Translations under genes and position numbers: made by a program
The notes under the pieces: generated by a model
Databases searched by the model: none
Told to the model about the DNA's origin: nothing
Seen by the model: only the letters and a program-made list of their open reading frames with translations
NCBI GenBank assembly: GCA_016932575.1
Contig: JAFGCO010000055.1
Span: 343,670-407,669, forward strand
Direction: 5' to 3'
Origin: a bacterium
GTDB lineage: Bacteria > Zhuqueibacterota > QNDG01 > JAFGCO01
Length of the DNA stretch: 64,000 nt
In this document: positions 26,084-35,779 of the stretch, piece after piece
Layout of the letters: every line of letters begins with the position of its first letter
Position numbering within the stretch: the stretch's first letter is position 1

Positions 26084-26904
26084 TGAGTTCTCAAAAAATG
26101 AAAACGCATGTCCAGGTCAACTTGAGCGGACTTATTGTACCGCTGACGACTCCTTTCGATGACCGGGGCACAATCAACCAGATCGCATTGATCGAACATC
26201 TGGGATTTCTGGCCGACCACGGCATTCAACGCATTCTGGTAGCGGGGACCACGGGAGAGTTTTTCTCATTGCTTCCGGAAGAGCGCAGACAGCTGCTTGG
26301 TTTATCCCGTCGTTATTTTCAGGGTGCTGTCTTGTTTCAGGCCGGGACCGAAAGTTTGGCCCTCACACTTGAACAGATTCGCTGGGCAGAAGACTTCGGC
26401 GCGGATGCGGTGCTGACCCTGCCGCCCTACTATTATGCCGGCGCAACGCATCAAGGATTGATCCAGTATTTTCATGAGGTGGATAAAAATATCGGTCTGC
26501 CTTTGATTCTTTACAATTTTCCCAAGCATACCAGCCTGCCGTTTACACCGGAACTTCTCTCAGTGATATCTCATTTCGGATTGAAGGATTCATCTGCGGA
26601 TCTGGATTTGATTCCGGCCACTCCTCATTACTATCTAGGAGGCGATGCCCATATTTTAAGGGCTTTTCAAAAAGGCGCGTATGGCCTGGTCAGCGCCCGT
26701 GCCAATGCCTATCCCGAACTTTATATTAAAATGGAACAGGCATGTAAAGATGCGGATTGGGACCATGCCCGGGATCTGCAGGGCCAAATCAACCGGATTA
26801 TCAAGACAATTTGCAGTCCTGGGCAAATTAAGAAAGTCAAACAGGCGGTCCGGTCTGTTCTGAACAATTACCCTTCCAGGGTTCGTTTGCCTCTGTTGTC
26901 ATGA
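26080..26904 (+). CDS. DapA-family aldolase (KDG aldolase-like?)
   Basis: A 274-residue member of the dihydrodipicolinate synthase / N-acetylneuraminate lyase superfamily. The Schiff-base lysine is K169 in HFGLKDSS, the catalytic tyrosine Y145 in LILYNFP, and the substrate loop is GTTGE (56-60). It is shorter than canonical DapA. Lysine genes are absent around it. Instead it overlaps a glycerate kinase gene by 4 nt, which suggests an aldolase that releases a three-carbon aldehyde, for example 2-keto-3-deoxygluconate to pyruvate plus glyceraldehyde. This substrate is inferred from context; the family assignment is firm. Confidence 0.85.
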   Translation: MMSSQKMKTHVQVNLSGLIVPLTTPFDDRGTINQIALIEHLGFLADHGIQRILVAGTTGEFFSLLPEERRQLLGLSRRYFQGAVLFQAGTESLALTLEQIRWAEDFGADAVLTLPPYYYAGATHQGLIQYFHEVDKNIGLPLILYNFPKHTSLPFTPELLSVISHFGLKDSSADLDLIPATPHYYLGGDAHILRAFQKGAYGLVSARANAYPELYIKMEQACKDADWDHARDLQGQINRIIKTICSPGQIKKVKQAVRSVLNNYPSRVRLPLLS

Positions 26905-28049
26905 AAAACAGACAATATCATTTTCTTCTGGCCCCGGATTCGTTTAAGGACAGCCTGTCCGCTCCGGAAATTTGTGATGCCATGGCCCGGGGAATTCGCC
27001 GGACTTGTCCGGATGCACGAATTACCTCTGTTCCTTTGTCGGACGGGGGAGAAGGCTTCACCCGGGCATTGACCGCTGCCGGGGGTGAGTGCCGGCGGTT
27101 CAAGGTGATGGGACCGTTGGGAGAATCGGTTCATGCCCATTACGGCCTGATCGATAAAAATCGAAAAACCGGTGTTGTTGAAATGGCCGCTGCCTCCGGC
27201 CTGCATTTGATTCCTGTATCGCGGCGCAATCCTCTGAACACCACCACATTCGGAACCGGAGAGTTGATCCGGAAAGTATTGAATCATGATGTGGATCAGT
27301 TGATTATCGGCATCGGCGGTTCCGCAACCCATGACCTGGGATGCGGTCTGGCCCAGGCGCTGGGCGTTCGGTTTTATGATTCATCCGGAGAAATCAGCCG
27401 GCCCATATGCGGCGGCCTGCTTGAAACGGTCCGCGCCGTTGAGATTCAGGGGCTGAATATTCGTTTGAAAGCTGTGGAAATAATGACTGCCAGTGATGTG
27501 AAGAATCCCCTGCTGGGCCCGCAAGGGGCGGCTTATACATATGCCCGGCAAAAAGGAGCAGACGATCAGATAATCGAAACACTGGAAAAAGGCAGTGGGC
27601 ATATTATCCGATTGATTGAGGAAGCCACCGGAAAATCTGTACGCGATGTTCCCGGAGCCGGTGCGGCCGGCGGACTCGGAGCCGGAATCATGGCATTTTT
27701 AGGATCCGCGATTACGCCCGGCATCGAACTTATTCTCGATCGGATTGGGTTTGATGAATTGCTGAACGGTGTGGATTATATTCTGACCGGTGAAGGCAAA
27801 ACCGACGCCCAGACCATTCAGGGGAAGACTGTATGGGGCGTTATTCAAAGGGCCAAAAAGCAGTCCGTGCCTGTGATTGTCCTTTCCGGGAGAGTTGAGT
27901 CCGGCGCCCGGATTCTTTATAATCATGGCGTCCAAATTATGGATTCTATATGCCCGAAGCGGGTTACGGAGGAAGACGCTTTGAAGAATACAAGATCCGA
28001 TATGATCCGCAAAGTGGCGCAGGTTGTCCGGAAATTGGTTCTCGCATAG
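26901..28049 (+). CDS. Glycerate kinase (GarK/GlxK family)
   Basis: Phosphorylates D-glycerate with ATP, feeding it into lower glycolysis. The 382-residue protein has the usual family length and features: APDSFKDSLSAPEICDAMARGI at the N-terminus, PLSDGGEGFT, IGIGGSATHDLGCGLAQALG, PGAGAAGGLGAGIMAFLG and DYILTGEGKTDAQTIQGKT. It overlaps the DapA-like aldolase gene by 4 nt (ATGA) and closes the run that began at the ion channel. No terminator is evident directly after it. Confidence 0.95.
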   Translation: MKNRQYHFLLAPDSFKDSLSAPEICDAMARGIRRTCPDARITSVPLSDGGEGFTRALTAAGGECRRFKVMGPLGESVHAHYGLIDKNRKTGVVEMAAASGLHLIPVSRRNPLNTTTFGTGELIRKVLNHDVDQLIIGIGGSATHDLGCGLAQALGVRFYDSSGEISRPICGGLLETVRAVEIQGLNIRLKAVEIMTASDVKNPLLGPQGAAYTYARQKGADDQIIETLEKGSGHIIRLIEEATGKSVRDVPGAGAAGGLGAGIMAFLGSAITPGIELILDRIGFDELLNGVDYILTGEGKTDAQTIQGKTVWGVIQRAKKQSVPVIVLSGRVESGARILYNHGVQIMDSICPKRVTEEDALKNTRSDMIRKVAQVVRKLVLA

Positions 28050-28420
28050 ACAGCACCGTATTGAGTTGTGAAAAATATTGACATTCCATCGATAGTAATG
28101 AAATTCCTGGGGACTTTATGAATAGAAGTATCAGAATCTTTCCCTTCCCGGAAGCTGTCAATGGATAAATTCGTTTTATTCATATGAAATGTATATCACC
28201 TTCGGGAAAGTGTGCCTTGAACTTTTCGAAAGGCTCGTATATAATTTGATGATCGCAAAACCAGGATAACTATTTTTCATCTTGTGGATGATTCCCTTTA
28301 TTTATATATTTATAAATATTTATCAATGTCATTGTAACCCTGAACATGGTTTTTTCGTCTATATATATAATCATGTCCAAATTCGATAAGTGAAAATAAT
28401 TTTGAAAAACAGGGAGCACC
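28050..28420 (+). other. Intergenic region before the ABC exporter
   Basis: About 370 bp, AT-rich, without an ORF that looks real. It contains a good sigma70-type promoter (28217-28245) and, between 28290 and 28330, a T/A-rich stretch with repeated TTTAT units. No terminator hairpin for the preceding glycerate kinase gene is visible. Confidence 0.6.
28217..28245 (+). promoter_or_regulatory. Promoter of the ABC-2 exporter operon
   Basis: TTGAAC (28217-28222), exactly 17 bp, TATAAT (28240-28245). This is the closest match to the sigma70 consensus in the window. The transcript would start near 28252 and have a leader of about 170 nt before the ATPase gene. Confidence 0.6.
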
Positions 28421-29347
28421 ATGCTTCAAATTACAGATTTGACCAAACGCTTTAAAGATCTGACTGCGGTAGACCGCATTTCTTTTCAGGTTAATCCGGG
28501 AGAAATCTTTGGTTTTCTCGGGCCCAACGGGGCGGGCAAGACCACCACGATCAACTGTATCTGCGGGCTCTTAAAGCCGGATTCTGGCGCGATCACCATT
28601 GACGGTCAGGATGTTGTTGCCGGCGGGGACCAAGTGCGTAAAATGTTAGGTGTGGTACCCCAGGAAGTGGCCCTGTATGAAGAGTTCAATGCCATAGAGA
28701 ACCTGCAATTCTGGGGCGGATTGTACGGATTGAAGCGCAGCCAGCTGAAATCACGTGTCGATACACTTTTAGAATTAACCGGGCTCAAAGACCGTGCAAA
28801 AGACGCAGTCAGCACTTATTCCGGCGGTATGAAGCGCCGGCTCAATATGGCCGCAGGCATGATTCACCAGCCCAAACTGCTTCTGCTGGATGAGCCCACT
28901 GTGGGCATCGATCCCCAGGCGCGGCACCAGATGCTGGATACGGTCCGGCATGTGGCTGGGCAGGGCACCACGATTCTGTATACCACCCATTATATGGATG
29001 AAGCGGAAACGCTTTGCGACCGGATCGCCATTATTGATCACGGACGCATTCTGGCCATGGGTATCCAGACGGAAATACAGCAGATTGTGGGAGAGAACCG
29101 GTTGCTGAAAGTCACGGGAGCTTTCGAGAAATCGACAGCCGAATCCCTGCCGCAAAAAATGAAAGATCTGGTGCTGTTATCGATTCAGGAAAACGAGGTG
29201 TTGTACAGTCTGCCGATCAAGCAGACGACAGGCGCGTTTCTGGAAATTCTGATGAAATCCGGTTTTGAAATCGACCATCTTGCGATTAAAGAACCCAGTC
29301 TGGACTCGGTGTTTATTAAACTGACCGGAAGGGAGCTGAGGGATTGA
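28421..29347 (+). CDS. ABC-2 exporter ATPase
   Basis: A 308-residue DrrA/NatA-type ATPase. Walker A GPNGAGKTTT (about residue 37), Q-loop VPQEVALYEEF, signature TYSGGMKRRLNMA, Walker B LLLLDEPTVGIDPQ and the switch His in TTHYMDEAE are all intact, followed by the usual C-terminal extension of about 85 residues. CAGGGAG lies just before the ATG. The two following genes encode the permeases, each overlapping by 4 nt, so all three form one exporter. The substrate (drug, lipid, peptide) cannot be told from sequence. Confidence 0.95.
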   Translation: MLQITDLTKRFKDLTAVDRISFQVNPGEIFGFLGPNGAGKTTTINCICGLLKPDSGAITIDGQDVVAGGDQVRKMLGVVPQEVALYEEFNAIENLQFWGGLYGLKRSQLKSRVDTLLELTGLKDRAKDAVSTYSGGMKRRLNMAAGMIHQPKLLLLDEPTVGIDPQARHQMLDTVRHVAGQGTTILYTTHYMDEAETLCDRIAIIDHGRILAMGIQTEIQQIVGENRLLKVTGAFEKSTAESLPQKMKDLVLLSIQENEVLYSLPIKQTTGAFLEILMKSGFEIDHLAIKEPSLDSVFIKLTGRELRD

Positions 29348-30588
29348 TCTGGAAATTGATTCAAAAAGACATCAGGCGGCGGATCAAACAGCCGGCCGGT
29401 TATTTAATTCTTGTGGCCATGCCTCTGTTGTTCGCTTTGCTGATCGGGCTGGTGTTTGGTCCCAAAGAATCCGGGGAATCGCTGATTCGGGTAAAAATGC
29501 TGATCGAAGACCGTGATGATTCTTTTGCCTCGCATTTTATTGCCAATGCGTTCGGAAATGAAGAATTGCAGAATATGTTCGATGTCTCAGTTGCGGACAG
29601 CGGGGCTGGACGGCCGCTTATGGATCAGGGAAGGGCCTCGGCCTTGTTGATTATCCCGCAGGGATTCGGGGATTCCCTTATTCATCAAAATAATGTGGCG
29701 CTCACGCTGATTAAAAATCCCAGTGAAGCTTTCGCTCCCAAAATTGCCGAAGAAACCATTCAGATTCTGGCCGAAGGCGGTGACCGGCTGGTGTCCATGG
29801 CCGAAGGTCCCTTAACGACCATTCGTCGCCGGCTGGATTCTGACACTGAGATCTCCGAACCGGAAATAGCCCTGATGGGAATTCAATTGTACCGCATGAT
29901 CAGAAAGGTGGACAATATTCTGTTTCCGCCCCTGATCACAATAAATACTTCCACTTCCGACGATTCGGAAGAAGGCAGCGACCTGTCTTCTCTATATGCC
30001 TATATTCTCTGCGGCGTCCTGGTGATGGCCCTTCTGTTCAGCCTGGAAGTGTTGAGCCGCGATTTTTTTCTGGAACAGGAAAATCATACGCTGACCCGAC
30101 AGCGTGTCGCTACAGGCATAGCCCGATTTGTTCTGGCGAAGATGGGCTTTGTTTATCTATCCGGACTGATTTCGTTTGTTCTGGTGTGGATGATCGCGAT
30201 TCCGTTATTCGGCATTTCCCTTTCTCTGATTCAAGTCGGCCGAATGGCCCTGTTTTCTCTGGTGCTGATGGCCGGATTAAACGGTGTCATCACCATGATT
30301 TATGCACTGGCGAAAAACCGGAATCAGGGCCAGTCCATCGCTCCGGCTGTGATTTTAGGATTCAGTATGCTGGGAGGCGCCATGGTACCCCTGGAAAACT
30401 TCCCGCCGTTTATACGCCAGATTTCTGTGGTTTCGCCTGTCTATTGGGGCATCGATGCGCTTCGAAAGATCACACTCGCAGATGCCTCGCTGCGAGACAT
30501 TTCAACCCATATTGCGATTCTGACAGCAGTCGCTGTTTTATTGCTCATTCCTTCCATTATTTTTCAACAAAGGAAATTTCGCTCATGA
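29344..30588 (+). CDS. ABC-2 type permease, first subunit
   Basis: A 414-residue ABC-2 family membrane protein with one N-terminal span, a large extracytoplasmic domain (residues about 40-215), and five C-terminal spans ending with the family segment GAMVPLENFPPFIRQISVVSPVYWGIDALRKI. It starts with TTG, whose last bases overlap the stop of the ATPase gene (TTGA), with AAGGGAG upstream. It pairs with the next permease, so the exporter is a heterodimer. Confidence 0.92.
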   Translation: MIWKLIQKDIRRRIKQPAGYLILVAMPLLFALLIGLVFGPKESGESLIRVKMLIEDRDDSFASHFIANAFGNEELQNMFDVSVADSGAGRPLMDQGRASALLIIPQGFGDSLIHQNNVALTLIKNPSEAFAPKIAEETIQILAEGGDRLVSMAEGPLTTIRRRLDSDTEISEPEIALMGIQLYRMIRKVDNILFPPLITINTSTSDDSEEGSDLSSLYAYILCGVLVMALLFSLEVLSRDFFLEQENHTLTRQRVATGIARFVLAKMGFVYLSGLISFVLVWMIAIPLFGISLSLIQVGRMALFSLVLMAGLNGVITMIYALAKNRNQGQSIAPAVILGFSMLGGAMVPLENFPPFIRQISVVSPVYWGIDALRKITLADASLRDISTHIAILTAVAVLLLIPSIIFQQRKFRS

Positions 30589-31733
30589 AAGCCATCTGGC
30601 TCATCGGCAGACAAAGCCTGCAGTTTTTAATTAAAGATAAAACCAGCCTGATCTGGTTCTTAATTGTACCTGTAATGTATATTGCCGTTTTTGGCTATGC
30701 TTTTCGGCATACCGGATCCGATCCTTCTCAATATAAAGCGGACCTGGCCGTTTACAACCGGGACGGAGGTCTGTTCGCAAAACGGTTCATCTCATATTTA
30801 AAATCCGAGAATCTGGTCATCGATTCCCTGACACAGATCCCGCAAAATCCACCGGTACGCATGATCACCATCCCTGATACTTTTTCTGCAAACCTCCAGG
30901 CTGAAAAACCGGTTGTGCTTGAATTCCAAAAACGGTCAGATGCGAATGCTCAGGCCAGTATGACTGCAGAGATGGCAGTAAGAAAGGCCTATTTCCGGCT
31001 GCTGGCCGATATGGCCCAGCTCCGGTTATCGAGAAGAAAAATCAGCAATGCCGGATTCCAAATCCTGGATCAGCGAGTGCCAATACTCACGGTGAATTCC
31101 GAATACGCGGGCCGCCATGTGACCATTCCCCAGGGATTCAGTCAGCAGGTGCCGGCACAAATTATTCAATTCACTACCCTCATGCTCTTTATTTATGCAG
31201 GCAGTGCCATACTGGAGGAAAAAAACCGGGGACTGCTGCGCCGCATCAAAACCACGCCGATCCGGTTCTGGCAGATATTTCTGGGAAAGCTGCTATTTAT
31301 TTTGCTGCTCGGATTGACTCAAAGTCTGTTGATTCTCGGTATCGGACGATTTGTATTCGGTGTTTATCTGGGTTCGTCACTGGCTTCATTGGCAGGTGTT
31401 CTTATCGTTTTTATACTGGCCATTGGATCGATCGGCCTTTGTCTGGGCTTTTTCATTCGCAATCCAGAAAAAATGGTGGGATTGGCCATTATTTCCGGAC
31501 TGGCCATGGCTTCGTTGAGCGGCTGCTGGTGGCCAATCGAAGTTATGCCCACATGGATGCAAAGGATGGCTACGGTTCTGCCGACCGGTATGGCACTTAA
31601 GGCGCTGCACAGTCTGATTTCTTTTGGAAAAGGAGTGTCAGACATCCTGCCGTATTTAATCGGACTGCTGCTGACTGCCGGGCTTTTTTCTTTGATTTTC
31701 GGCCGCTTTCTGCTGAAATACCAGGAGGGGTAA
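30585..31733 (+). CDS. ABC-2 type permease, second subunit
   Basis: A 382-residue ABC-2 permease with the same layout: N-terminal helix IWFLIVPVMYIAVFGYAF, periplasmic domain, then YAGSAILEEKNRGLLRRIKTTPIRFWQIFLGKL and five membrane spans with SLSGCWWPIEVMPTWMQRMATVLPT. A longer frame runs upstream, but the ATG at 30585 overlaps the first permease stop (ATGA) and has AAAGGAAA before it. The Leu-Leu-Arg-Arg-Ile-Lys-Thr-Thr-Pro loop is the classic coupling-helix region of this family. Confidence 0.93.
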   Translation: MKAIWLIGRQSLQFLIKDKTSLIWFLIVPVMYIAVFGYAFRHTGSDPSQYKADLAVYNRDGGLFAKRFISYLKSENLVIDSLTQIPQNPPVRMITIPDTFSANLQAEKPVVLEFQKRSDANAQASMTAEMAVRKAYFRLLADMAQLRLSRRKISNAGFQILDQRVPILTVNSEYAGRHVTIPQGFSQQVPAQIIQFTTLMLFIYAGSAILEEKNRGLLRRIKTTPIRFWQIFLGKLLFILLLGLTQSLLILGIGRFVFGVYLGSSLASLAGVLIVFILAIGSIGLCLGFFIRNPEKMVGLAIISGLAMASLSGCWWPIEVMPTWMQRMATVLPTGMALKALHSLISFGKGVSDILPYLIGLLLTAGLFSLIFGRFLLKYQEG

Positions 31734-31917
31734 TTTATCTTATAAGTGCCGTTTTTAAAAATCGTTGATAATAACAACCTCCCTGATTGATCGCCGCACT
31801 CCTGCTGTTAAAAATCTTAATAATATATCTTGATTGTCTTCGAATTATTCCCGAAATTACGTATGAAATAAGTCGAATCATATATTTTTTATCATATATT
31901 GCTGAATTGGATGAAAG

Positions 31918-32766
31918 ATGATTGTCTACTACAACGGAGATTATATTGAAAAGAAACAAGTCATTATTTCTCCGGATGACCGGGGATTTCTGTTCGCTGA
32001 TGGTACCTATGAAGTCATCCGAGTCTATCATCACCGGATTTTTCGGCTGGACAACCATTTACAGCGATTAAGGCGCAGCCTTCAGGAAATCGAGATCGAT
32101 CATATGGATGTTTCATTCCTCCGGGAAACAGGGGAAACATTGATCCAGAGAAATCCGGAAATCGCCCGTGATGCCGTCATGTATATCCAGATTACGCGGG
32201 GGGCGGCTCCCCGGCATCATGAATTTCCGGATCAAATTCAACCGACGGTATATGCCGCGCTGTCCAGATGTCCGGTCGAACGGAATCAGATTGTCCGGGG
32301 TATTAAAATCATTCTGCAGCCGGATCAACGCTGGGGCCGATGCGATATCAAGTCCATTGCGCTCCTGCCCAATATTTTGGCTGCAGAGGAGGCCCGCCGG
32401 CAGGATGCCTATGAGGCCGTGTTCGTGAGGGATGGGATCATTACGGAAGGTACACGAACCAATATCGCCGCGGTTTTTAACGGGCAAGTTCACACGCATC
32501 CCATCGGGCATCACATTCTTGGCGGTATTACGCGGGACATCGTGCTTGAGTTATGTGGGAAGATGGACATTCCGGTCATTGAAAAGCCGATTTCTGAAGA
32601 ACAGATAATGCTGGCTGATGAAGTTTTTCTCATGGGAACAACCACAGAGATAGGCCCGGTAATTCAGGTGAATGAGATTAAAATTGGAGAGGGGAGTCCG
32701 GGACCTGTCACAAAACAGCTGCGCAAAGCATTTCAGGGATTGATCGATAATCCCGATCAATATTAA
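31918..32766 (+). CDS. dat: D-amino-acid aminotransferase (class IV)
   Basis: A 282-residue fold-type IV aminotransferase, most like D-alanine transaminase, which links D-Ala and D-Glu pools for peptidoglycan. Signatures: VYYNGDYIEKKQVIISPDDRGFLFADGTYEVIRVYHHRIFRLDNHLQRL at the N-terminus (read in segments), the PLP lysine in CDIKSIALLPNILA (about residue 145), the Glu in FVRDGIITEGTRTNIAAV, and ILGGITRD for phosphate binding. Branched-chain aminotransferases share the fold but lack the DRGFLFADG...YEVIRVY pattern. Only GGATGA-type purines precede the ATG. It ends in a strong terminator. Confidence 0.9.
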   Translation: MIVYYNGDYIEKKQVIISPDDRGFLFADGTYEVIRVYHHRIFRLDNHLQRLRRSLQEIEIDHMDVSFLRETGETLIQRNPEIARDAVMYIQITRGAAPRHHEFPDQIQPTVYAALSRCPVERNQIVRGIKIILQPDQRWGRCDIKSIALLPNILAAEEARRQDAYEAVFVRDGIITEGTRTNIAAVFNGQVHTHPIGHHILGGITRDIVLELCGKMDIPVIEKPISEEQIMLADEVFLMGTTTEIGPVIQVNEIKIGEGSPGPVTKQLRKAFQGLIDNPDQY

Positions 32767-32799
32767 AAAGCCGTCCTCGATCATTGAGGACGGCTTTTT
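32765..32799. terminator. Strong bidirectional intrinsic terminator
   Basis: AAAAAGCCGTCCTC (32765-32778), loop GATCATT, GAGGACGGCTTTTT (32786-32799): a perfect 14-bp stem with T-runs on both strands. It separates the convergent aminotransferase and DUF4340 genes. Confidence 0.95.
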
Positions 32800-32842
32800 A
32801 AGGAAGAATAAACCATACTGGATGGATGATAACATCAAAGGA

Positions 32843-33895
32843 TTATTTTATATTCTCCGGCAAATCTTCAACCCATTTAACAACCTTATCAAAATTGTAT
32901 TTGGTCACTTTATAAACCAGACCGTCTTCCTGGGTCTGCATGTAATATCCCTTGTCTTTTTCATACATCTTGCCGAAAAGCACATTTTCTTTGCTTCCGT
33001 CCGCTTTTTGAAAAATAATATAATGAGAAGGTCTTCCGAGACCGTATTGATTGATTTTATTCATCTGCATCAGTGAGTTTGAGATTCGATCCACCACTTC
33101 TGTTGCACGAATTTTGCCCACATCCCGGAAAAAATCATTTATCTTTTTCTGATCCAGGTCTTTCTCGCGATTATTTTTCACCAGCACCCATTCTTTTACC
33201 TGTTTGGTGACCGTAGAATCACCGATGGTTTCTTCTTTGGTTTTTTCCACATTCCGGATATGCACATTTCGGCCTTTGGATACCAGCGCCAATTCAGTAT
33301 AATCGTCTGCTTTTTTATCCACGGCCTGCAAATCGACCCATATGTTTTGCTTCAATACAGTCAGTGTGTCGGCTTCACCATAGACCGAAAGCGTGGAAAG
33401 CAGATTTTTATCCACAGCATAGACTTTTTCGAATCCCGCAAACCGGACGAATCCTGTGTTCGCATCTTTTGCCCGCTTGCCGATAATCAAATTGGCCAAT
33501 GGCTTTTCTCCCTGGTCTTTGAGAATCAGATGAATTCCCTGGGCATCTGTAATCTTGTACGTTTCCAGATGTTTCGGATCTTTTGACCGGATCTGGCCTG
33601 TCATTTCAAGAATGTCTTTAAGCAGGTTATCGATTTTACTTTGATTGCCTTTGGCATTAAAATGACTCGGGATCCGCCATTGATCTTCCACCCTGGCAAT
33701 CAACACCTGGGCCGGCTCGCCGTCAGTTTCTTTGTAAATTTCAATATGGTGCACATCTTTGGCCGAAAAACCGAACACCACATTTTGAACCAGGTCGTCT
33801 ACATTAACACCCTTTTGCCGTGGAATGGTAATCAGATAAATTACCACAAGTACGGCGAATACAATGGCCAGTTTCTGTAAAAATTTTCTATCCAT
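32843..33895 (-). CDS. DUF4340 membrane-anchored protein
   Basis: A 350-residue protein with one N-terminal membrane helix (about residues 7-24, LAIVFAVLVVIYLITIP) and an extracytoplasmic DUF4340 domain (VHHIEIYKETDGEPAQVLIARVEDQWRIP, LIIGKRAKDANTGFVRFAGFEKVYAVD read in parts). DUF4340 genes are regularly found behind ABC-2 permease plus GldG-type genes, as here, and probably work with that complex. The function is unknown. The ATG at 33895 with GAGGGA upstream is preferred over the TTG at 33910. It is the last gene of the minus-strand cluster. Confidence 0.85.
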   Translation of the reverse strand: MDRKFLQKLAIVFAVLVVIYLITIPRQKGVNVDDLVQNVVFGFSAKDVHHIEIYKETDGEPAQVLIARVEDQWRIPSHFNAKGNQSKIDNLLKDILEMTGQIRSKDPKHLETYKITDAQGIHLILKDQGEKPLANLIIGKRAKDANTGFVRFAGFEKVYAVDKNLLSTLSVYGEADTLTVLKQNIWVDLQAVDKKADDYTELALVSKGRNVHIRNVEKTKEETIGDSTVTKQVKEWVLVKNNREKDLDQKKINDFFRDVGKIRATEVVDRISNSLMQMNKINQYGLGRPSHYIIFQKADGSKENVLFGKMYEKDKGYYMQTQEDGLVYKVTKYNFDKVVKWVEDLPENIK

Positions 33896-33980
33896 AGAAC
33901 AATCCCTCAATTCTTTATATGATCATTCGCGGAGTTCAGACGACAGACATAACCGTTTTGATTCAAATCATCCTCTCTGA

Positions 33981-35777
33981 CTATTTTTTCTTTCTGCGAA
34001 TATTCAGATAAATTCCCAATCCGACAAAGCACAGAGGAACAAACCAGATCACGAAGAATTTGGAAAATGCCTTTGCTGCCGGACTGGTTTCCCTGATACG
34101 ATGAGCCGCCAGATTTTTCGAACGGATATTGATCAGCTCATCACCCAGAGTCAGTGCATCCACACAATTGATGAGCAGCGCCTTATGGCTGGTCACGCTC
34201 TCCAGCATGTCGCTCTTGAAAATATTGCTGCACCCGATGGCAATGATTTTGTTTTCTTTTGACGGACCGATAATTTCCGATGGCAAATTCAGGGGAGCTT
34301 CTTCACTTTCTTCACCCGGTTCCTTTGGCCATTCGGGGATATTCACATCCACATATTTGGGCTTGAATTTACCCTGTATCAGAATGCCCAGCGGCTGGTA
34401 TCTCAGCACGTTTTCCAAAGCGGGCGGATCTTCATTCACCGGACCGTAACCGGCGCCTTCTCGTGTCCAGCTGAAATCACTGGAGGTAAACAGCGGCTCG
34501 TAATTCAGTGTGTCCTGCTCCAATTTGTCCTCGTTCACAGTCAAACGGGTACCGTACATATAAAAAAGATCGTTCACCCCATTCGCAATGGAAAGGTTAT
34601 TATTAATACTCTGTGTGTTTACACGAATCATCACCGGTTTGGTTACCGGTTCCATTCGCTGTTCACGCACCTGAAAAATGCCCATGGACCGGGTTTTATA
34701 GACTGGAACCTGAATAAAAGCCGTGTTTTTGTCCATGAACATCTTGTTGTCAAATTCGAATCCGTATTTTTTTACCAGGTCATTGATATTGATGTTGGTG
34801 GGCATGCCCCTGAGGTCAAATTCACCGGGTGCATTACGGGCCGGAGAAATCTGATAATTATGCATATTGGCGGCCATAACGAGGCGGACTCCACGATGTA
34901 CAAGCTTGTCGATTTCATAAAGCTGACGTTCGTTCAAAGGCTGATCGAGCATGAGCACCATGGTTTGAATATCATAAGGAATGGGATCTTCCAATTTGAT
35001 ATTGGTCCGGGTAACATCATATCCCTGTTCCCGAAGCAGTTTAACCGTGGTCTCGTACATATCCGGCGGGGTTTGCTGTCGATAGTACTGCTGCATTTGC
35101 GGCGGTATTTCGGGATCGGAAGGATAAAAACCGATTTTCGGACGTTTGTTGCTGATCAGCTTGTAAATCCGGGACATAATTTCATATTCCAGTGTCCCGA
35201 AGGTTTCAGGCCGAACCTCCTCGATAATATCTTCCTTCCGATCCAGGTAGGACAAGACCAGTGAAGAGTAAACCCGCTTAATGGCGAATTCATCCCGTTC
35301 CGTGCTTTGCACGCCAAAAGGAATCACGCCTTTTTCATACAGACGCTCTGCGATTTTTTTACGTGTAATCTTCGATTTTTCGTCTGTTTCGCCTGTTTCT
35401 TCGGCTTCCTGCTGTTTTTTTTCTTCATAGGATTCTTTTTCTTCTTCCGCCGAAGGATCAAAAACTTTATAGGTCAGCATGCCTTTGGACGCCGTTTCCA
35501 GATCTTTCAGTTTGTCAATCACGTCCCGTTCCAGGTTCTTCCACTGGGTGGGCATTTTTTCCGATGAAGAAACATAATAGGTGATTTCAATCGGCGCTTC
35601 TAATTTTGCGAGTATTTTTTTTACGGAAGGTGACAGTTTATACACTTGATCCGCAGTCAAGTCCAGACGACCCAGATTCAGATTGTTGAAAATCATGTTC
35701 AGCAATATGGCAATAAAGCCCAACAATACAGCGCCGATCACAAAGGTCGTGAGAAACTCTTTCTTCAAGTTTTTCAT
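33981..35777 (-). CDS. GldG-like ABC transporter auxiliary protein
   Basis: A 598-residue protein with one helix near the N-terminus, a large extracytoplasmic domain and one C-terminal helix (residues about 572-592, FFVIWFVPLCFVGLGIYLN). The opening part RLDLTADQVYKLSPSVKKILAKLEAPIEITYYVS is the hallmark of the GldG / uncharacterised ABC auxiliary family. A charged stretch around residues 115-145 (KEEKESYEEKKQQEAEE) interrupts the first domain. It lies 2 nt after the GldF-like permease. In Bacteroidota GldA, GldF and GldG are tied to gliding and T9SS function; more widely such sets occur in non-gliding bacteria. Confidence 0.87.
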   Translation of the reverse strand: MKNLKKEFLTTFVIGAVLLGFIAILLNMIFNNLNLGRLDLTADQVYKLSPSVKKILAKLEAPIEITYYVSSSEKMPTQWKNLERDVIDKLKDLETASKGMLTYKVFDPSAEEEKESYEEKKQQEAEETGETDEKSKITRKKIAERLYEKGVIPFGVQSTERDEFAIKRVYSSLVLSYLDRKEDIIEEVRPETFGTLEYEIMSRIYKLISNKRPKIGFYPSDPEIPPQMQQYYRQQTPPDMYETTVKLLREQGYDVTRTNIKLEDPIPYDIQTMVLMLDQPLNERQLYEIDKLVHRGVRLVMAANMHNYQISPARNAPGEFDLRGMPTNININDLVKKYGFEFDNKMFMDKNTAFIQVPVYKTRSMGIFQVREQRMEPVTKPVMIRVNTQSINNNLSIANGVNDLFYMYGTRLTVNEDKLEQDTLNYEPLFTSSDFSWTREGAGYGPVNEDPPALENVLRYQPLGILIQGKFKPKYVDVNIPEWPKEPGEESEEAPLNLPSEIIGPSKENKIIAIGCSNIFKSDMLESVTSHKALLINCVDALTLGDELINIRSKNLAAHRIRETSPAAKAFSKFFVIWFVPLCFVGLGIYLNIRRKKK

Positions 35778-35779
35778 GA

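Noticed and set aside
26080-26904. Annotation as 4-hydroxy-tetrahydrodipicolinate synthase (dapA)
   Set aside because: The fold and catalytic residues fit the superfamily, but there are no lysine genes nearby and the coupled glycerate kinase points to another aldolase; only the family is claimed.
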